DNA from: an uncultured Hyphomicrobiales bacterium
Lineage (GTDB): Bacteria; Pseudomonadota; Alphaproteobacteria; Rhizobiales; Beijerinckiaceae
Reading direction: 5' to 3'
Length of the DNA stretch: 64,000 nt
Assembly: GCA_903847605.1 (NCBI GenBank)
Contig: CAINED010000050.1
Coordinates: forward strand, 62,001 to 126,000
The translations under genes and the position numbers were made by a program. The notes below the pieces were generated by a model. The model was not told the DNA's origin. It did no database searches and saw only the letters and a list, made by a program, of their open reading frames with translations. Of this stretch, positions 1 to 10,011 are shown piece after piece; positions within the stretch are counted from its first letter, which is position 1, and the number at the start of each line of letters is the position of its first letter.

Positions 1-1
1 T

Positions 2-1123
2 TCCGACAGCGAAATGGAGCGCCGCCGCGCGCTGCTGGCGGATGTGATGCAAGAGCACAAGCTCGATCATTGCGTCATCTACGGAATGAGCTGGACGGGT
101 TCGGCCGTGCAATGGATCACGCGCTGGCCGATTTCGGCTGAGGCCGCGGTCGTCTTCACGCCTGGCAAGCGCGATCGCATGTTCATTCATTACTTCAACC
201 ATCTGCCGCTGGCGCGCCGGCTCGCGAGCGAATGCGATGTCTATTGGGGTGGCGATTCGACCTTCGGCAATGTCGTGAGGGAACTCGAACTGCGCGAGGC
301 CAAGCCCGCGACCGTCGGCATTATTGGTCCGGTCGGTTTCGACGGTCACGCCATGCTGACCAAGGCTTTCGGCGCAATCACGAGTCTTAACCGTCAATAC
401 GTGCAGATGCGCAAGGTGAAATCGCCGGAGGAACTCGACTGGTATCGCATCGGCGCATGGATGAGCGATTGCGGCATGCAGGCGCTTCGCGATCACGCGC
501 GCCCCGGCGTCACCGAGCGGGAACTCGCCAACGAGATCGAACGCGCCTATGTCGGCCACGGCGGCACGACGGTCATTCACTTCATCGGCTCGACTCCCAT
601 GGACAATCCCTCCGTCGCCGCGCCGGTGCAGATTGCCTCATCGCGCAAGATCGCAAAGGGCGATGTGGTCTTCTCCGAAATCAGCGCGCAATTCTTCGAA
701 CATTCCGGTCAGGTCTTGCGCTCCTACACGGTGGGCGTCGAGCCCAACCAGCTCTATCGCGATCTCCATGCCGCAGCGGACGCCTGTTACGATGCGGTGA
801 CGAAGGTTCTGCGCGCGGGCGCGAAAGCCGGCGAAGTGCTAGAAGCCACGCGCGTCGTCGAGGACATGGGCTTCACCACCATCGACGACGTGCTGCACGG
901 TTATGGCGGCGGCTATTTCCCGCCCGTGATCGGCTCGACCACGCGCGCCAATCCATTCAATCCCGAAGAAGAGTTCGTCGCCGGCCAGCTCGTCGTCGTG
1001 CAGCCTAACGTCGTGACCAAAGACCAGAAGGCCGGCGTGCAGACGGGCGAAATGGTGCTGATCACGGAAAGCGGCGTCGAGCGCATGCACGCGCTTGAGC
1101 GAGGGTTTCTGCGCGCGGGCTAA
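2..1123 (+). CDS. M24-family (creatinase/aminopeptidase P fold) protein, 5' partial
   Basis: The frame is open to the window edge, so the true start probably lies upstream; the first ATG inside is at 14. An N-terminal creatinase-like domain (about residues 1-125) is followed by a pita-bread M24 domain. Aligned by eye to prolidase, the five metal ligands are mostly changed. The first Asp is Glu (FSEISA), the second Asp is Gln (HSGQVLR), His is kept (HGYGGGYF), the EPG Glu is Gln (VVVQPN) and the last Glu is Gly (GVQTGEM). This suggests a metal-free or altered activity, as in creatinase, rather than a normal peptidase. The next genes are a Bug receptor and a Rieske oxygenase, so a catabolic role on a small amide or carboxylate is plausible. 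The substrate is unknown. Confidence 0.8.
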   Translation, partial: SDSEMERRRALLADVMQEHKLDHCVIYGMSWTGSAVQWITRWPISAEAAVVFTPGKRDRMFIHYFNHLPLARRLASECDVYWGGDSTFGNVVRELELREAKPATVGIIGPVGFDGHAMLTKAFGAITSLNRQYVQMRKVKSPEELDWYRIGAWMSDCGMQALRDHARPGVTERELANEIERAYVGHGGTTVIHFIGSTPMDNPSVAAPVQIASSRKIAKGDVVFSEISAQFFEHSGQVLRSYTVGVEPNQLYRDLHAAADACYDAVTKVLRAGAKAGEVLEATRVVEDMGFTTIDDVLHGYGGGYFPPVIGSTTRANPFNPEEEFVAGQLVVVQPNVVTKDQKAGVQTGEMVLITESGVERMHALERGFLRAG

Positions 1124-1191
1124 TCTGACGGGAGTTGTTGCACAAAGAATATGCGCGAATTAGCATGGCGTTCAATCGAAGAGGAAACGCC

Positions 1192-2193
1192 ATGCGCATT
1201 CTAGCCGCCGCAAAATCTGCTTGCCTTGTTTACGCCGCTGCCGGTGCGCTGAGCTTGCTGGGCGCTGCGCTTACAACCGCCTCCGCCCAAAACTACCCCA
1301 ATCAGACACTCCGCTTCGTCGTGCCGTTTCCGCCGGGGGGCGGGCTCGACGCCGTAGCGCGCATGCTTGCGCCGGAATTGCAGAAGTCGATGGGCCAGAC
1401 CGTCGTTGTGGAGAACAAGGCTGGCGGCTCGGGCTTCATCGGCACGCTGACCGTCACGAAAGCCAAGCCCGACGGGCACACGTTCATGATCCAGGCTCTG
1501 GGCATGTCGATGAACCCGTCGATCTACAAGAACCTGCCTTACGACCCCGTCAAAGAATTGGCGCCCGTCTCAATGATCGCCTCGGTGCCCGTCGTCCTCG
1601 CCGTCGGGAATCACGTCAAGGCCAACAACCTGCAAGAGCTGATCGCACTGGCGAAGGCCAAGCCAGGTTCGATCAAGGGCGCAGCCTTCGTCACGGGTTC
1701 TGCGACAGTCATGTTCGAAATGTTCAAGCTCCAGTCGGGCACGGATATTCATATCGTGAATTATCGCGGCGTCGGTCCGGCGCTCGCTGCCGTCACGTCC
1801 GGCGAGGGCGATTTCGTCATTATGGATGGCGGCTCGGTGATCGGCCAGATCAAGTCCGGCCGCGTGCGTGGCATTGCCGTCGCTGCCGAGAAGCGCATCG
1901 GCGAGATCCCGGACATTCCGACCACTGCCGAAGCCGGCCTGCCCGAATTCAAGATCGAATTCTGGTATGCGGCCTTCACGACCGGCGGCACGCCTGCGCC
2001 CATCGTCGAGCGCCTCAATGCCGAACTGAACAAGGCCGCCAACAATCCGGAAGTCGCTGCCAAGCTGCGCGGCCTCGGCCTGAACCCCGCCAACGGCTCT
2101 GCTGCCGATTTCACGACCCGCCATCATCGCGAAATGAAGGAATGGGCCGATGTGGTGAAGCGCTCCGGCTTCGTGCCGCTCGAGGCGAATTGA
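1192..2193 (+). CDS. Tripartite tricarboxylate transporter (Bug/TctC) periplasmic receptor
   Basis: This is a periplasmic solute receptor of the Bug family (PF03401), which binds carboxylated or aromatic ligands. The ATG at 1192 is preceded by GAGGAAA; an upstream TTG at 1135 would put 19 poor residues before the signal peptide. A hydrophobic signal segment ends at TTASA-QNYPNQ. Typical family signatures follow: VPFPPGGGLDAVARML, then VENKAGGSG and KPDGHTF. About 333 residues is normal for the family. No TctA or TctB membrane subunits are nearby, as is common for orphan Bug proteins. It lies between the M24-fold gene and a Rieske oxygenase (13 bp from the latter), so the three may form one operon handling a shared substrate. 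Confidence 0.9.
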   Translation: MRILAAAKSACLVYAAAGALSLLGAALTTASAQNYPNQTLRFVVPFPPGGGLDAVARMLAPELQKSMGQTVVVENKAGGSGFIGTLTVTKAKPDGHTFMIQALGMSMNPSIYKNLPYDPVKELAPVSMIASVPVVLAVGNHVKANNLQELIALAKAKPGSIKGAAFVTGSATVMFEMFKLQSGTDIHIVNYRGVGPALAAVTSGEGDFVIMDGGSVIGQIKSGRVRGIAVAAEKRIGEIPDIPTTAEAGLPEFKIEFWYAAFTTGGTPAPIVERLNAELNKAANNPEVAAKLRGLGLNPANGSAADFTTRHHREMKEWADVVKRSGFVPLEAN

Positions 2194-2206
2194 AGAGTTT
2201 CGTCCC

Positions 2207-3442
2207 ATGCTGACGCAACATCAGAACGACCTTCTGACACGCACTGGCCCCGGCACGCCGGGCGGACGATTGCTTCGCGCCTATTGGCAGCCTGTCGCCG
2301 TGGATCGCGATTTGCCGCCGGGTGGGCCGCCGCTGCATGTGCGCATACTGGGCGAGGATCTCGTCCTCTTTCGCGACGAAGAGGGAAGGCCCGGCCTGCT
2401 CGGTCTGCATTGCCCGCATCGCAAGGCCGATCTCAGCTATGGGCGCGTCGAGGGCGGCGGTATCAGGTGCGTCTATCATGGCTGGTCCTTCGACATTCGC
2501 GGCCGCTGCCTCGAACAGCCGGGCGAGCCGCGCAATTCGAACTATAAGGATCGCATCCGGCACACGGCCTATCCCTGTATCGATGTGCCCGGCCTGATCC
2601 TGACCTATATGGGCGAAGGCGAACCGCCGGCCCTGCCGCCGTTTCCCTTTTTCTCTGCGCCGCGTTCGCACGTGTGGACGCGCCGCATGATCAACGAATG
2701 CAATTACCTTCAGGGCAGCGAAGGCAACGTCGATCCGCAACATCTGTCCTTTCTTCATCGCGTCGACATGGGCGCGCAGGTGACATACGGCTCTTATCTC
2801 GCAAACGACGAAGCGCCGGCCATCGACGTCGAACAGACCGGCTGGGGGCTGCGCGTCGAGACCAGCCGCGATATCGGCGAAGGCAAGCGTTACGTGCGCA
2901 CGACGAATTTCATCATGCCGAACAATGGTTCGTTCGTGGGCGTGCCGCTCGTCGATCCCAGGATATCGCCCCCCGATTCCAACGACGGCTATTCGCTGAA
3001 CTGGCATGTGCCGGTCGACGACTACAATCACATGAAATACGCCATCGTCTATCGCATCAGCGGTCCCGTCGATCCGGTCTTGCAGGAGCGTTACATCGCG
3101 GATGGCTTGCAGTCCGACCTCACATGGAAGCGGAATAGACAGAACCGCTACTTGCAGGATCGCACCGAGATGAGTTCGTCGACCTATCTCGGCATGGGCG
3201 CGAATTTTCAGGACCACGATCGCTGGGTCACGGAGTCCATGGGGCCGATTGTCGATCGCACCACGGAAAATCTCGGCGCGACCGACCGCGCGGTCATCGC
3301 CATGCGACGCCAGATGCTTGCTGCGATCGAGTCCATGGAAAATGGCAAGCCGCCGCCGTTTGTGCACGCGAAGGCTGAAGATTACGGGCTCGATGCGTTC
3401 TTCACCGGATCGCGCATCGATGAAGTAAAGGCAGCGGAATAG
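2207..3442 (+). CDS. Rieske-type aromatic ring-hydroxylating oxygenase, alpha-only class
   Basis: The N-terminal Rieske [2Fe-2S] site is visible as CPHRKADL followed about 17 residues later by CVYHGW. The mononuclear iron motif D-x2-H-x4-H appears as GNVDPQHLSFLH. The size (411 aa) and the GPGTPGGRLLRAYW opening match phthalate-dioxygenase-type oxygenases, which need no beta subunit. It is a paralogue of the gene at 19940. Such enzymes hydroxylate or O-demethylate aromatic acids, taking electrons from a separate reductase, and no reductase is seen in the window. The ATG lies 13 bp after the Bug receptor, with a weak ribosome site (GAAGAG). The substrate cannot be read from sequence. Confidence 0.9.
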   Translation: MLTQHQNDLLTRTGPGTPGGRLLRAYWQPVAVDRDLPPGGPPLHVRILGEDLVLFRDEEGRPGLLGLHCPHRKADLSYGRVEGGGIRCVYHGWSFDIRGRCLEQPGEPRNSNYKDRIRHTAYPCIDVPGLILTYMGEGEPPALPPFPFFSAPRSHVWTRRMINECNYLQGSEGNVDPQHLSFLHRVDMGAQVTYGSYLANDEAPAIDVEQTGWGLRVETSRDIGEGKRYVRTTNFIMPNNGSFVGVPLVDPRISPPDSNDGYSLNWHVPVDDYNHMKYAIVYRISGPVDPVLQERYIADGLQSDLTWKRNRQNRYLQDRTEMSSSTYLGMGANFQDHDRWVTESMGPIVDRTTENLGATDRAVIAMRRQMLAAIESMENGKPPPFVHAKAEDYGLDAFFTGSRIDEVKAAE

Positions 3443-3479
3443 CTGTTATCAAGCCGGATTGGTGTTCAGGCGAACCGCG

Positions 3480-5527
<2,048 letters not shown>

Positions 5528-5650
5528 GGCGTCCGGATTGTGTGGTCGACGACGCCGACTCTCGCCACGGCGCGCCAAGTGTGGTTAATAATGCCCTACC
5601 ATCGCGACGCCCCCGGCGCCGCTAAATCCAGATATCTCATGAGGCTAGGG

Positions 5651-6184
5651 ATGAACGATACGGCAGTTGCGGAAAAGCCTGTGGAAACGGCTGCGGCGGA
5701 GAGCGGCAAGAGCCCGAAAATGCCGGCAACGACTTTCGATATGGAGAGCGCGCGTGCGGCCGCTTCCGGCGACGGCGAACGCAACGAGGTGTTTTCCAGC
5801 CTCGTGACCAACGACAACGACATCGTCGGCCTCGTCGCCTATTCGATCTACAAGCAGAACAAGCACGACTGGCTCGTCGCTTTCAACAAGCTGAAGTCCC
5901 GCGAGCCGAACGACGACGAGCTTCAGGCCTATATCGTCGGCGAGAGCACGCCGCGCCGCCTTTCGACCTATCGCCACCTCGCCGAAGCGACGCTCGAAGG
6001 GCGCGGACCCAAGGTGAATGTCGGCCCGGCCAGCGAAAAATTCGTGCAGCGCAGTTTCGCCAATGCCACTACAGCGCAGAATTCCGGCGGCGGGGGGAAT
6101 GCGATGGCCTGGGTCATCGCGCTCCTCGTCGCGGTCGCCGCCGTATTCCTGGCCGGCAAATACGGCATTCCCGGCCTGCGCTGA
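5651..6184 (+). CDS. Conserved hypothetical protein with C-terminal membrane anchor
   Basis: I do not recognise a named family. The ATG at 5651 gives 177 residues; ATG 5639 is an alternative in the same frame. The N-terminus is low-complexity and acidic or alanine-rich. A helical block (DIVGLVAYSIYKQNKHDW then LVAFNKLKSREP) follows, and the C-terminus has a glycine linker and one hydrophobic span (MAWVIALLVAVAAVFLAG), so it looks like a single-pass protein with most of the chain in the cytoplasm. It is transcribed away from rnhB and converges on the radical SAM gene at 6194, only 9 bp apart. Function is unknown. Confidence 0.7.
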   Translation: MNDTAVAEKPVETAAAESGKSPKMPATTFDMESARAAASGDGERNEVFSSLVTNDNDIVGLVAYSIYKQNKHDWLVAFNKLKSREPNDDELQAYIVGESTPRRLSTYRHLAEATLEGRGPKVNVGPASEKFVQRSFANATTAQNSGGGGNAMAWVIALLVAVAAVFLAGKYGIPGLR

Positions 6185-6193
6185 ACCGCAGGC

Positions 6194-7405
6194 CTACAAC
6201 AGGCACAATTGCTCGCCCGCGCGCGCCGGACGCGCGAAGAGGTCGGTGCGCAATTTCAGCCGCGAATTGTTGAATCCGAGCCGGTTGGCCGCCAGTTCGA
6301 AACGGCGGCCGAGCATCCAAGCATAGGGCCCGGAGCCCGTCATGCGCTTGCCATAGGTCGAATCGTAAGCCTTGCCGCCGCGCACCGCGCGCACGATGCT
6401 CATCACGTGGCGGTAGCGGTCGGGATAATGGGTCAGCAGCCATTGCCCGAATACGTCTTCGACCTCCAGCGGCAGGCGCAGCATGATGTAGCCGGCCTCG
6501 CGCGCGCCCGCTTCATAGGCGCGGGTGAGAATAGCCTCCACTTCGCTCTCGTTCAGCGCGGGAATGATAGGCGCGACCATCACGGTCGTAGGAATGCCCG
6601 CCTGCGAAAGTTCGCGCAGGGCAGCGAGGCGCTTTTCGGGATGGGCCGCGCGCGGCTCCATGCGCCGCGCCAGAACCGGGTCGAGCGTGGTGATCGACAG
6701 CGCCACCTTCACGAGACCTTTTTCGGCCATCGGCGCGAGAAGATCGATGTCGCGCGTCACCATCGCCGATTTCGTGACGATGCCGACAGGGTGATTGCAG
6801 CGCGCCAGCACTTCCAGCACCGAGCGCATGATGCGGTATTGTTTTTCGATGGGCTGGTAGGGATCGGTATTGGTGCCGATGGCGATAGTGCGCGGCTGAT
6901 AGCCCGGCGCCGACAATTCACGCTCCAGCAGCGCAGCCGCGCCCTCTTTCACGAAGAGACGCGACTCGAAATCGAGACCCGGCGAGAGGCCCATATAGGC
7001 ATGGGTCGGCCGCGCGAAGCAGTAGGAACAGCCGTGCTCGCAGCCGCGATAGGGATTAATGGAGCGATCGAAGGAGATGTCGGGCGATTCATTGCGCGTG
7101 ATGATGGCTTTCGGCTTCTCGACGGTGATTTCCGTCCGCAGGGCCGGCAAATCTTCCAGCGCATTCCAGCCGTCGTCGAATCCCTCGCGCGCCTCCTTCT
7201 CGAAGCGGCCGCTGTCGTTGATCGTCGCGCCGCGTCCCTTCAGGATCGGCGCAGCAGCGCGGTCGTTCCCGACGTCCGCGAAACGGCTGCCGCTCTGGGC
7301 GCCGATGTCCCGCCAGGTCGAGCGTGGCTTGACCTGCGCCGCATGGCCCCGTTGGGCAGGGGGGAGATGGGTCTTTGCTGTTGCGGACTGATCGACTCTC
7401 AACAT
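6194..7405 (-). CDS. PA0069-family radical SAM protein (spore photoproduct lyase-like)
   Basis: The radical SAM cluster motif C-x3-C-x2-C is present as YRGCEHGCSYCFARP. Around it the protein matches the PA0069/SplB-like group (INPYRGCEHGC, then IGTNTDPYQPIEK and IVTKSAMVTRDIDLL). These proteins are related to spore photoproduct lyase, which repairs thymine lesions, but the substrate of the PA0069 group is not established. I chose ATG 7405, about 6 nt after AGGTGG; an ATG at 7411 is too close to that site. The open frame continues upstream to 7759 but overlaps the divergent gene and the regulatory region. A LexA-type box lies 49 bp upstream, which implies SOS control and a DNA-damage role. Confidence 0.9.
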   Translation of the reverse strand: MLRVDQSATAKTHLPPAQRGHAAQVKPRSTWRDIGAQSGSRFADVGNDRAAAPILKGRGATINDSGRFEKEAREGFDDGWNALEDLPALRTEITVEKPKAIITRNESPDISFDRSINPYRGCEHGCSYCFARPTHAYMGLSPGLDFESRLFVKEGAAALLERELSAPGYQPRTIAIGTNTDPYQPIEKQYRIMRSVLEVLARCNHPVGIVTKSAMVTRDIDLLAPMAEKGLVKVALSITTLDPVLARRMEPRAAHPEKRLAALRELSQAGIPTTVMVAPIIPALNESEVEAILTRAYEAGAREAGYIMLRLPLEVEDVFGQWLLTHYPDRYRHVMSIVRAVRGGKAYDSTYGKRMTGSGPYAWMLGRRFELAANRLGFNNSRLKLRTDLFARPARAGEQLCLL

Positions 7406-7453
7406 GAGCATCCACCTTCTGCATTCCGGGCATCGGAACAAAACAGGAATATA

Positions 7454-7468
7454 GAACAAATAAGGAAC
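7454..7468 (-). promoter_or_regulatory. SOS (LexA) box, alphaproteobacterial type
   Basis: GAACAAATAAGGAAC is a perfect direct repeat GAAC-N7-GAAC; read on the minus strand it is GTTC-N7-GTTC, the LexA site of alphaproteobacteria. A second, degenerate copy (GAAC-N7-GAAT, 7436-7450) is next to it. The box overlaps the expected -10 region behind a minus-strand TTGACG (7480-7485), upstream of the radical SAM gene. It could also affect the divergent gene at 7563. Confidence 0.75.
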
Positions 7469-7562
7469 ATAATCCGGTTCGTCAACAGCCTTGTGGACAA
7501 GTCTGTCGATAACTGTGCTAAGGGTCTGGTGTTTCACGCATTGCCCGGCGCGTCTCCCTCCC

Positions 7563-8087
7563 ATGCTGTCAGCCGTCGTCATCGTTCCGACACAGCCTGT
7601 TCGCGGTTCGAGCCGGACGCTGGCGGACGCGATGGTGCGTACCCTCGCCTCGCTCGTGCCGGCGGCCATTGAGGGTGTGTTGCGTGATGTCACCATCGCC
7701 GCGCCGGCAGGCCATTCCGGCATGGAACGCATCGCCGACCACGCCGGCTGCGAACTCATCGAGGCCGAAAATCAAAAAACCGCTCTGCTCAAGGCGCTCA
7801 ACGCGACGCGTGAGAGTAATGTGTTCCTCATCCCGGCCGGACGCGCGCCGGAAACCGGCTTTGCCGACGAACTAGCGGAAATGATCGGCGATGGCCTGCG
7901 TTTGGCGCGCATGCGCGAACGCCCCTACAATTTCTCGACGCGGCTGTTTCCCGCCATCGCGCCGGTATCGGCGGTACTGGCGCCGCGCGAGGCGCTGGCG
8001 GCCGTCGCCGCGAACGATTTCCGCGCCATCGTGTCCGGTCTCGGCAGGGCGCCGACGCTGCGCATACGCGCAAGGCGGGTGGATTGA
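7563..8087 (+). CDS. Conserved hypothetical protein, possibly glycosyltransferase-like
   Basis: 174 residues from ATG 7563 (MLSAVVIVPTQPVRG); the frame is open upstream but lacks a good start. The opening beta strand (AVVIVPT) and a later DVTIAAPAG recall the first part of family-2 glycosyltransferases, but no DxD motif is visible, so activity is doubtful. It is divergent from the SOS-boxed radical SAM gene and shares the 158-bp intergenic region, which includes the LexA box. Function cannot be assigned. Confidence 0.6.
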   Translation: MLSAVVIVPTQPVRGSSRTLADAMVRTLASLVPAAIEGVLRDVTIAAPAGHSGMERIADHAGCELIEAENQKTALLKALNATRESNVFLIPAGRAPETGFADELAEMIGDGLRLARMRERPYNFSTRLFPAIAPVSAVLAPREALAAVAANDFRAIVSGLGRAPTLRIRARRVD

Positions 8088-8100
8088 CGCGACGGACGAA

Positions 8101-8829
8101 TTATCCTGCCGGCAATTCCCGCAGCAGGCGGCCGTAGCCTGTGCGTGGCGCGCGCACATTCAGCCGCGCCATTGTTTCCCATGCCGTGGCGACGCCGGGA
8201 TGCAACACGGTCGTTTGCAGGTCCGCTTCGATGGTCTCGATAATATCGAGCATTCTGATCTTCCCGCCCTGCACGTAGATTCCGTCCGCGCCGCGATGTT
8301 CGAGAAATATCTTCTTCATGAGCCGGTAGACTTCCTGGGACGAGAGCGTGCCGACGTCTTCCCAGCGCACGGGCAAACGCTCGAGCGCCAGCACATCGAA
8401 GCCTGCATCCGTGAAATAGCGATGCACGATCTGCGTGTCCTCGAAGTCGTAGCCGATCCCGACGAATTTCCGGATGCCCAGCGCGCGCATCGCGCGCACC
8501 TGATTGCTGCCGGAGGTGAAGATCGGGACGCCCCAGCGCTTTTCCCATTCGGCGATCTTCTGCTGCTCGGCGCGATAACCCATCAGCATGAAGGGCGGCG
8601 TGCCGGCAGGATGAATGACATCCACACCGTCGGCAGCGAGTTCGGCGATCTTCTCCTCATAGGCCGGAAGCACGCCTGAAAATTCCGAGATCAGTCCGTG
8701 CCTGATGTTGTTGAACAATGGGATGACGCCGATCCCCTCCGGCAACATGCGTATAAGTTCTTCGAGCGAGCCCGAGCCTTTCGTCGGCTTGACCGTTCCC
8801 AGCATTCCCCGCCAGCCGCCATAGGCCAT
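8101..8829 (-). CDS. Asp/Glu racemase-superfamily protein lacking catalytic cysteines
   Basis: 242 residues with the two-lobed aspartate/glutamate racemase, maleate isomerase and arylmalonate decarboxylase fold (GVIPLFNNIRHG, then GVDVIHPAGTPP, FTSGSNQVRAMRALG and VGIGYDFED). These enzymes normally use one or two active-site cysteines. Here both expected positions read glycine (HPAGTPP and YVQGGKIRML), and the whole protein has no cysteine. It is therefore either a non-classical enzyme or a binding protein. It is divergent from the Bug receptor at 8995 and close to a second member of the superfamily at 10011, so all three may serve one carboxylate pathway. GGGAG stands before the ATG. Confidence 0.75.
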   Translation of the reverse strand: MAYGGWRGMLGTVKPTKGSGSLEELIRMLPEGIGVIPLFNNIRHGLISEFSGVLPAYEEKIAELAADGVDVIHPAGTPPFMLMGYRAEQQKIAEWEKRWGVPIFTSGSNQVRAMRALGIRKFVGIGYDFEDTQIVHRYFTDAGFDVLALERLPVRWEDVGTLSSQEVYRLMKKIFLEHRGADGIYVQGGKIRMLDIIETIEADLQTTVLHPGVATAWETMARLNVRAPRTGYGRLLRELPAG

Positions 8830-8994
8830 GTTGCGCTCCCGTTTCCGCTTGGGGTCGATACAATTCTTGCGGTGAGCCTGCCAGCGATTTCCGAGCGGAC
8901 AAGGCGGCGCAGACCGTTAGACTTGAGCACCTGCCTATGCTTGATTGCGGCCAACGCGCGAGCGTCATGCCGCTTTCAGCCGGAACGGACGGGA

Positions 8995-10011
8995 ATGACA
9001 AAGACTCCGATATTAGCGGTTCTGTGCGTCATGACGCCTCTCGCCTGTGCGCAGGCCCAGGACGTGGCCTCCTTCTACAGGGATCGCACGGTTTCGCTGA
9101 CGATCGGCTATCCGCCCGGCGGGGGCTTCGATACGTCCGCGCGCATCCTCCTGCGGCACATGCCGCGCCACATACCGGGCCAGCCAGCCATAGTGCCGAA
9201 GAACATGCCGGGCGCCGGCAGCCTCGTCGCCGCGAACTATCTCTATAACGTCGCGCCGAAAGACGGCACGGAATTCGGGATCATCGGCGGTTCGGTTCCC
9301 TTCGGCGCGATCTGGAGCCGGGAGGGCGTGAAGTTCGAATCCGAACGCTTCGGCTGGATCGGTTCGCTCGACCGCTGGAATGGCATAGCGCTGATCTGGC
9401 GCGAGGCGCCGGTGAAGACGCTGGCCGACGCGCAGCGGACCGACGTGCCCGTCGGAGCGACCGGCGCGGGTGACGTTACGGCAATCTATCCGCGCGTGCT
9501 CAATACTCTGCTTGGCACGCGCTTCGTCGTTTCGGCCGGCTATCGCGGCACGCGCGACCTCAATCTCGCCATCGAACGCGGCGAGGTGCATGGCCGCCTA
9601 GGCTGGTGCTGGTCCTGCGTGAAGGCCGACAAGCCGGACTGGATTGCAGATGGTAAAGTTCGGGCAATTCTGCAGTTCGGCATCGGCAAGGATCCGGACC
9701 TGCCTGATGCGCCACATATCTTCGATCTGGCGAAATCGGAGGAGGACCGGCAGATCATGCGGCTGGTTTTCGGCAGCCAGGAAATGGCCAGGCCCTTCGT
9801 TGCCCCGCCCGGCCTGCCCGCCGACCGTCTCGCCGCCCTGCGCAACGCGTTCGAGAAAACGGCTGGCGATCCGGAGTTTCTTGCGGAAGCCGCGAAAACC
9901 CAGACCTCCGTCAACATCACGCGCTGGCAGGAAATGGAAAAGCTGCTGCGCGATGTCGCCGCCACGCCCCCTGCAGTCGTCGAGCGCGCCGCGCGCCTCG
10001 TCGGCGGTTGA
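8995..10011 (+). CDS. TctC/Bug-like periplasmic receptor (divergent subgroup)
   Basis: The ATG at 8995 (MTKTPILAVLCVMTPLACAQA) begins a clear signal peptide; 99 more codons upstream are open but unlikely. Family motifs are IGYPPGGGFDTSARIL, PKNMPGAGSLVAANYLYN and APKDGTEFGIIGG. It is closer to the receptor at 21265 than to the one at 1192. The stop overlaps the start of the next gene (TGATG), so the receptor and the arylmalonate-decarboxylase-like protein are translationally coupled. This suggests that the bound ligand is the enzyme's substrate or product. No TctAB membrane partner is in the window. Confidence 0.85.
   Translation: MTKTPILAVLCVMTPLACAQAQDVASFYRDRTVSLTIGYPPGGGFDTSARILLRHMPRHIPGQPAIVPKNMPGAGSLVAANYLYNVAPKDGTEFGIIGGSVPFGAIWSREGVKFESERFGWIGSLDRWNGIALIWREAPVKTLADAQRTDVPVGATGAGDVTAIYPRVLNTLLGTRFVVSAGYRGTRDLNLAIERGEVHGRLGWCWSCVKADKPDWIADGKVRAILQFGIGKDPDLPDAPHIFDLAKSEEDRQIMRLVFGSQEMARPFVAPPGLPADRLAALRNAFEKTAGDPEFLAEAAKTQTSVNITRWQEMEKLLRDVAATPPAVVERAARLVGG

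Noticed and set aside
2111..3367. 418-codon minus-strand frame opposite the first Rieske gene
   Set aside because: Shadow; the plus strand carries clear Rieske and iron motifs.
6209..7672. 487-codon plus-strand open frame opposite the radical SAM gene
   Set aside because: The Arg/His-rich translation is a shadow; the minus strand has the CxxxCxxC radical SAM motif.
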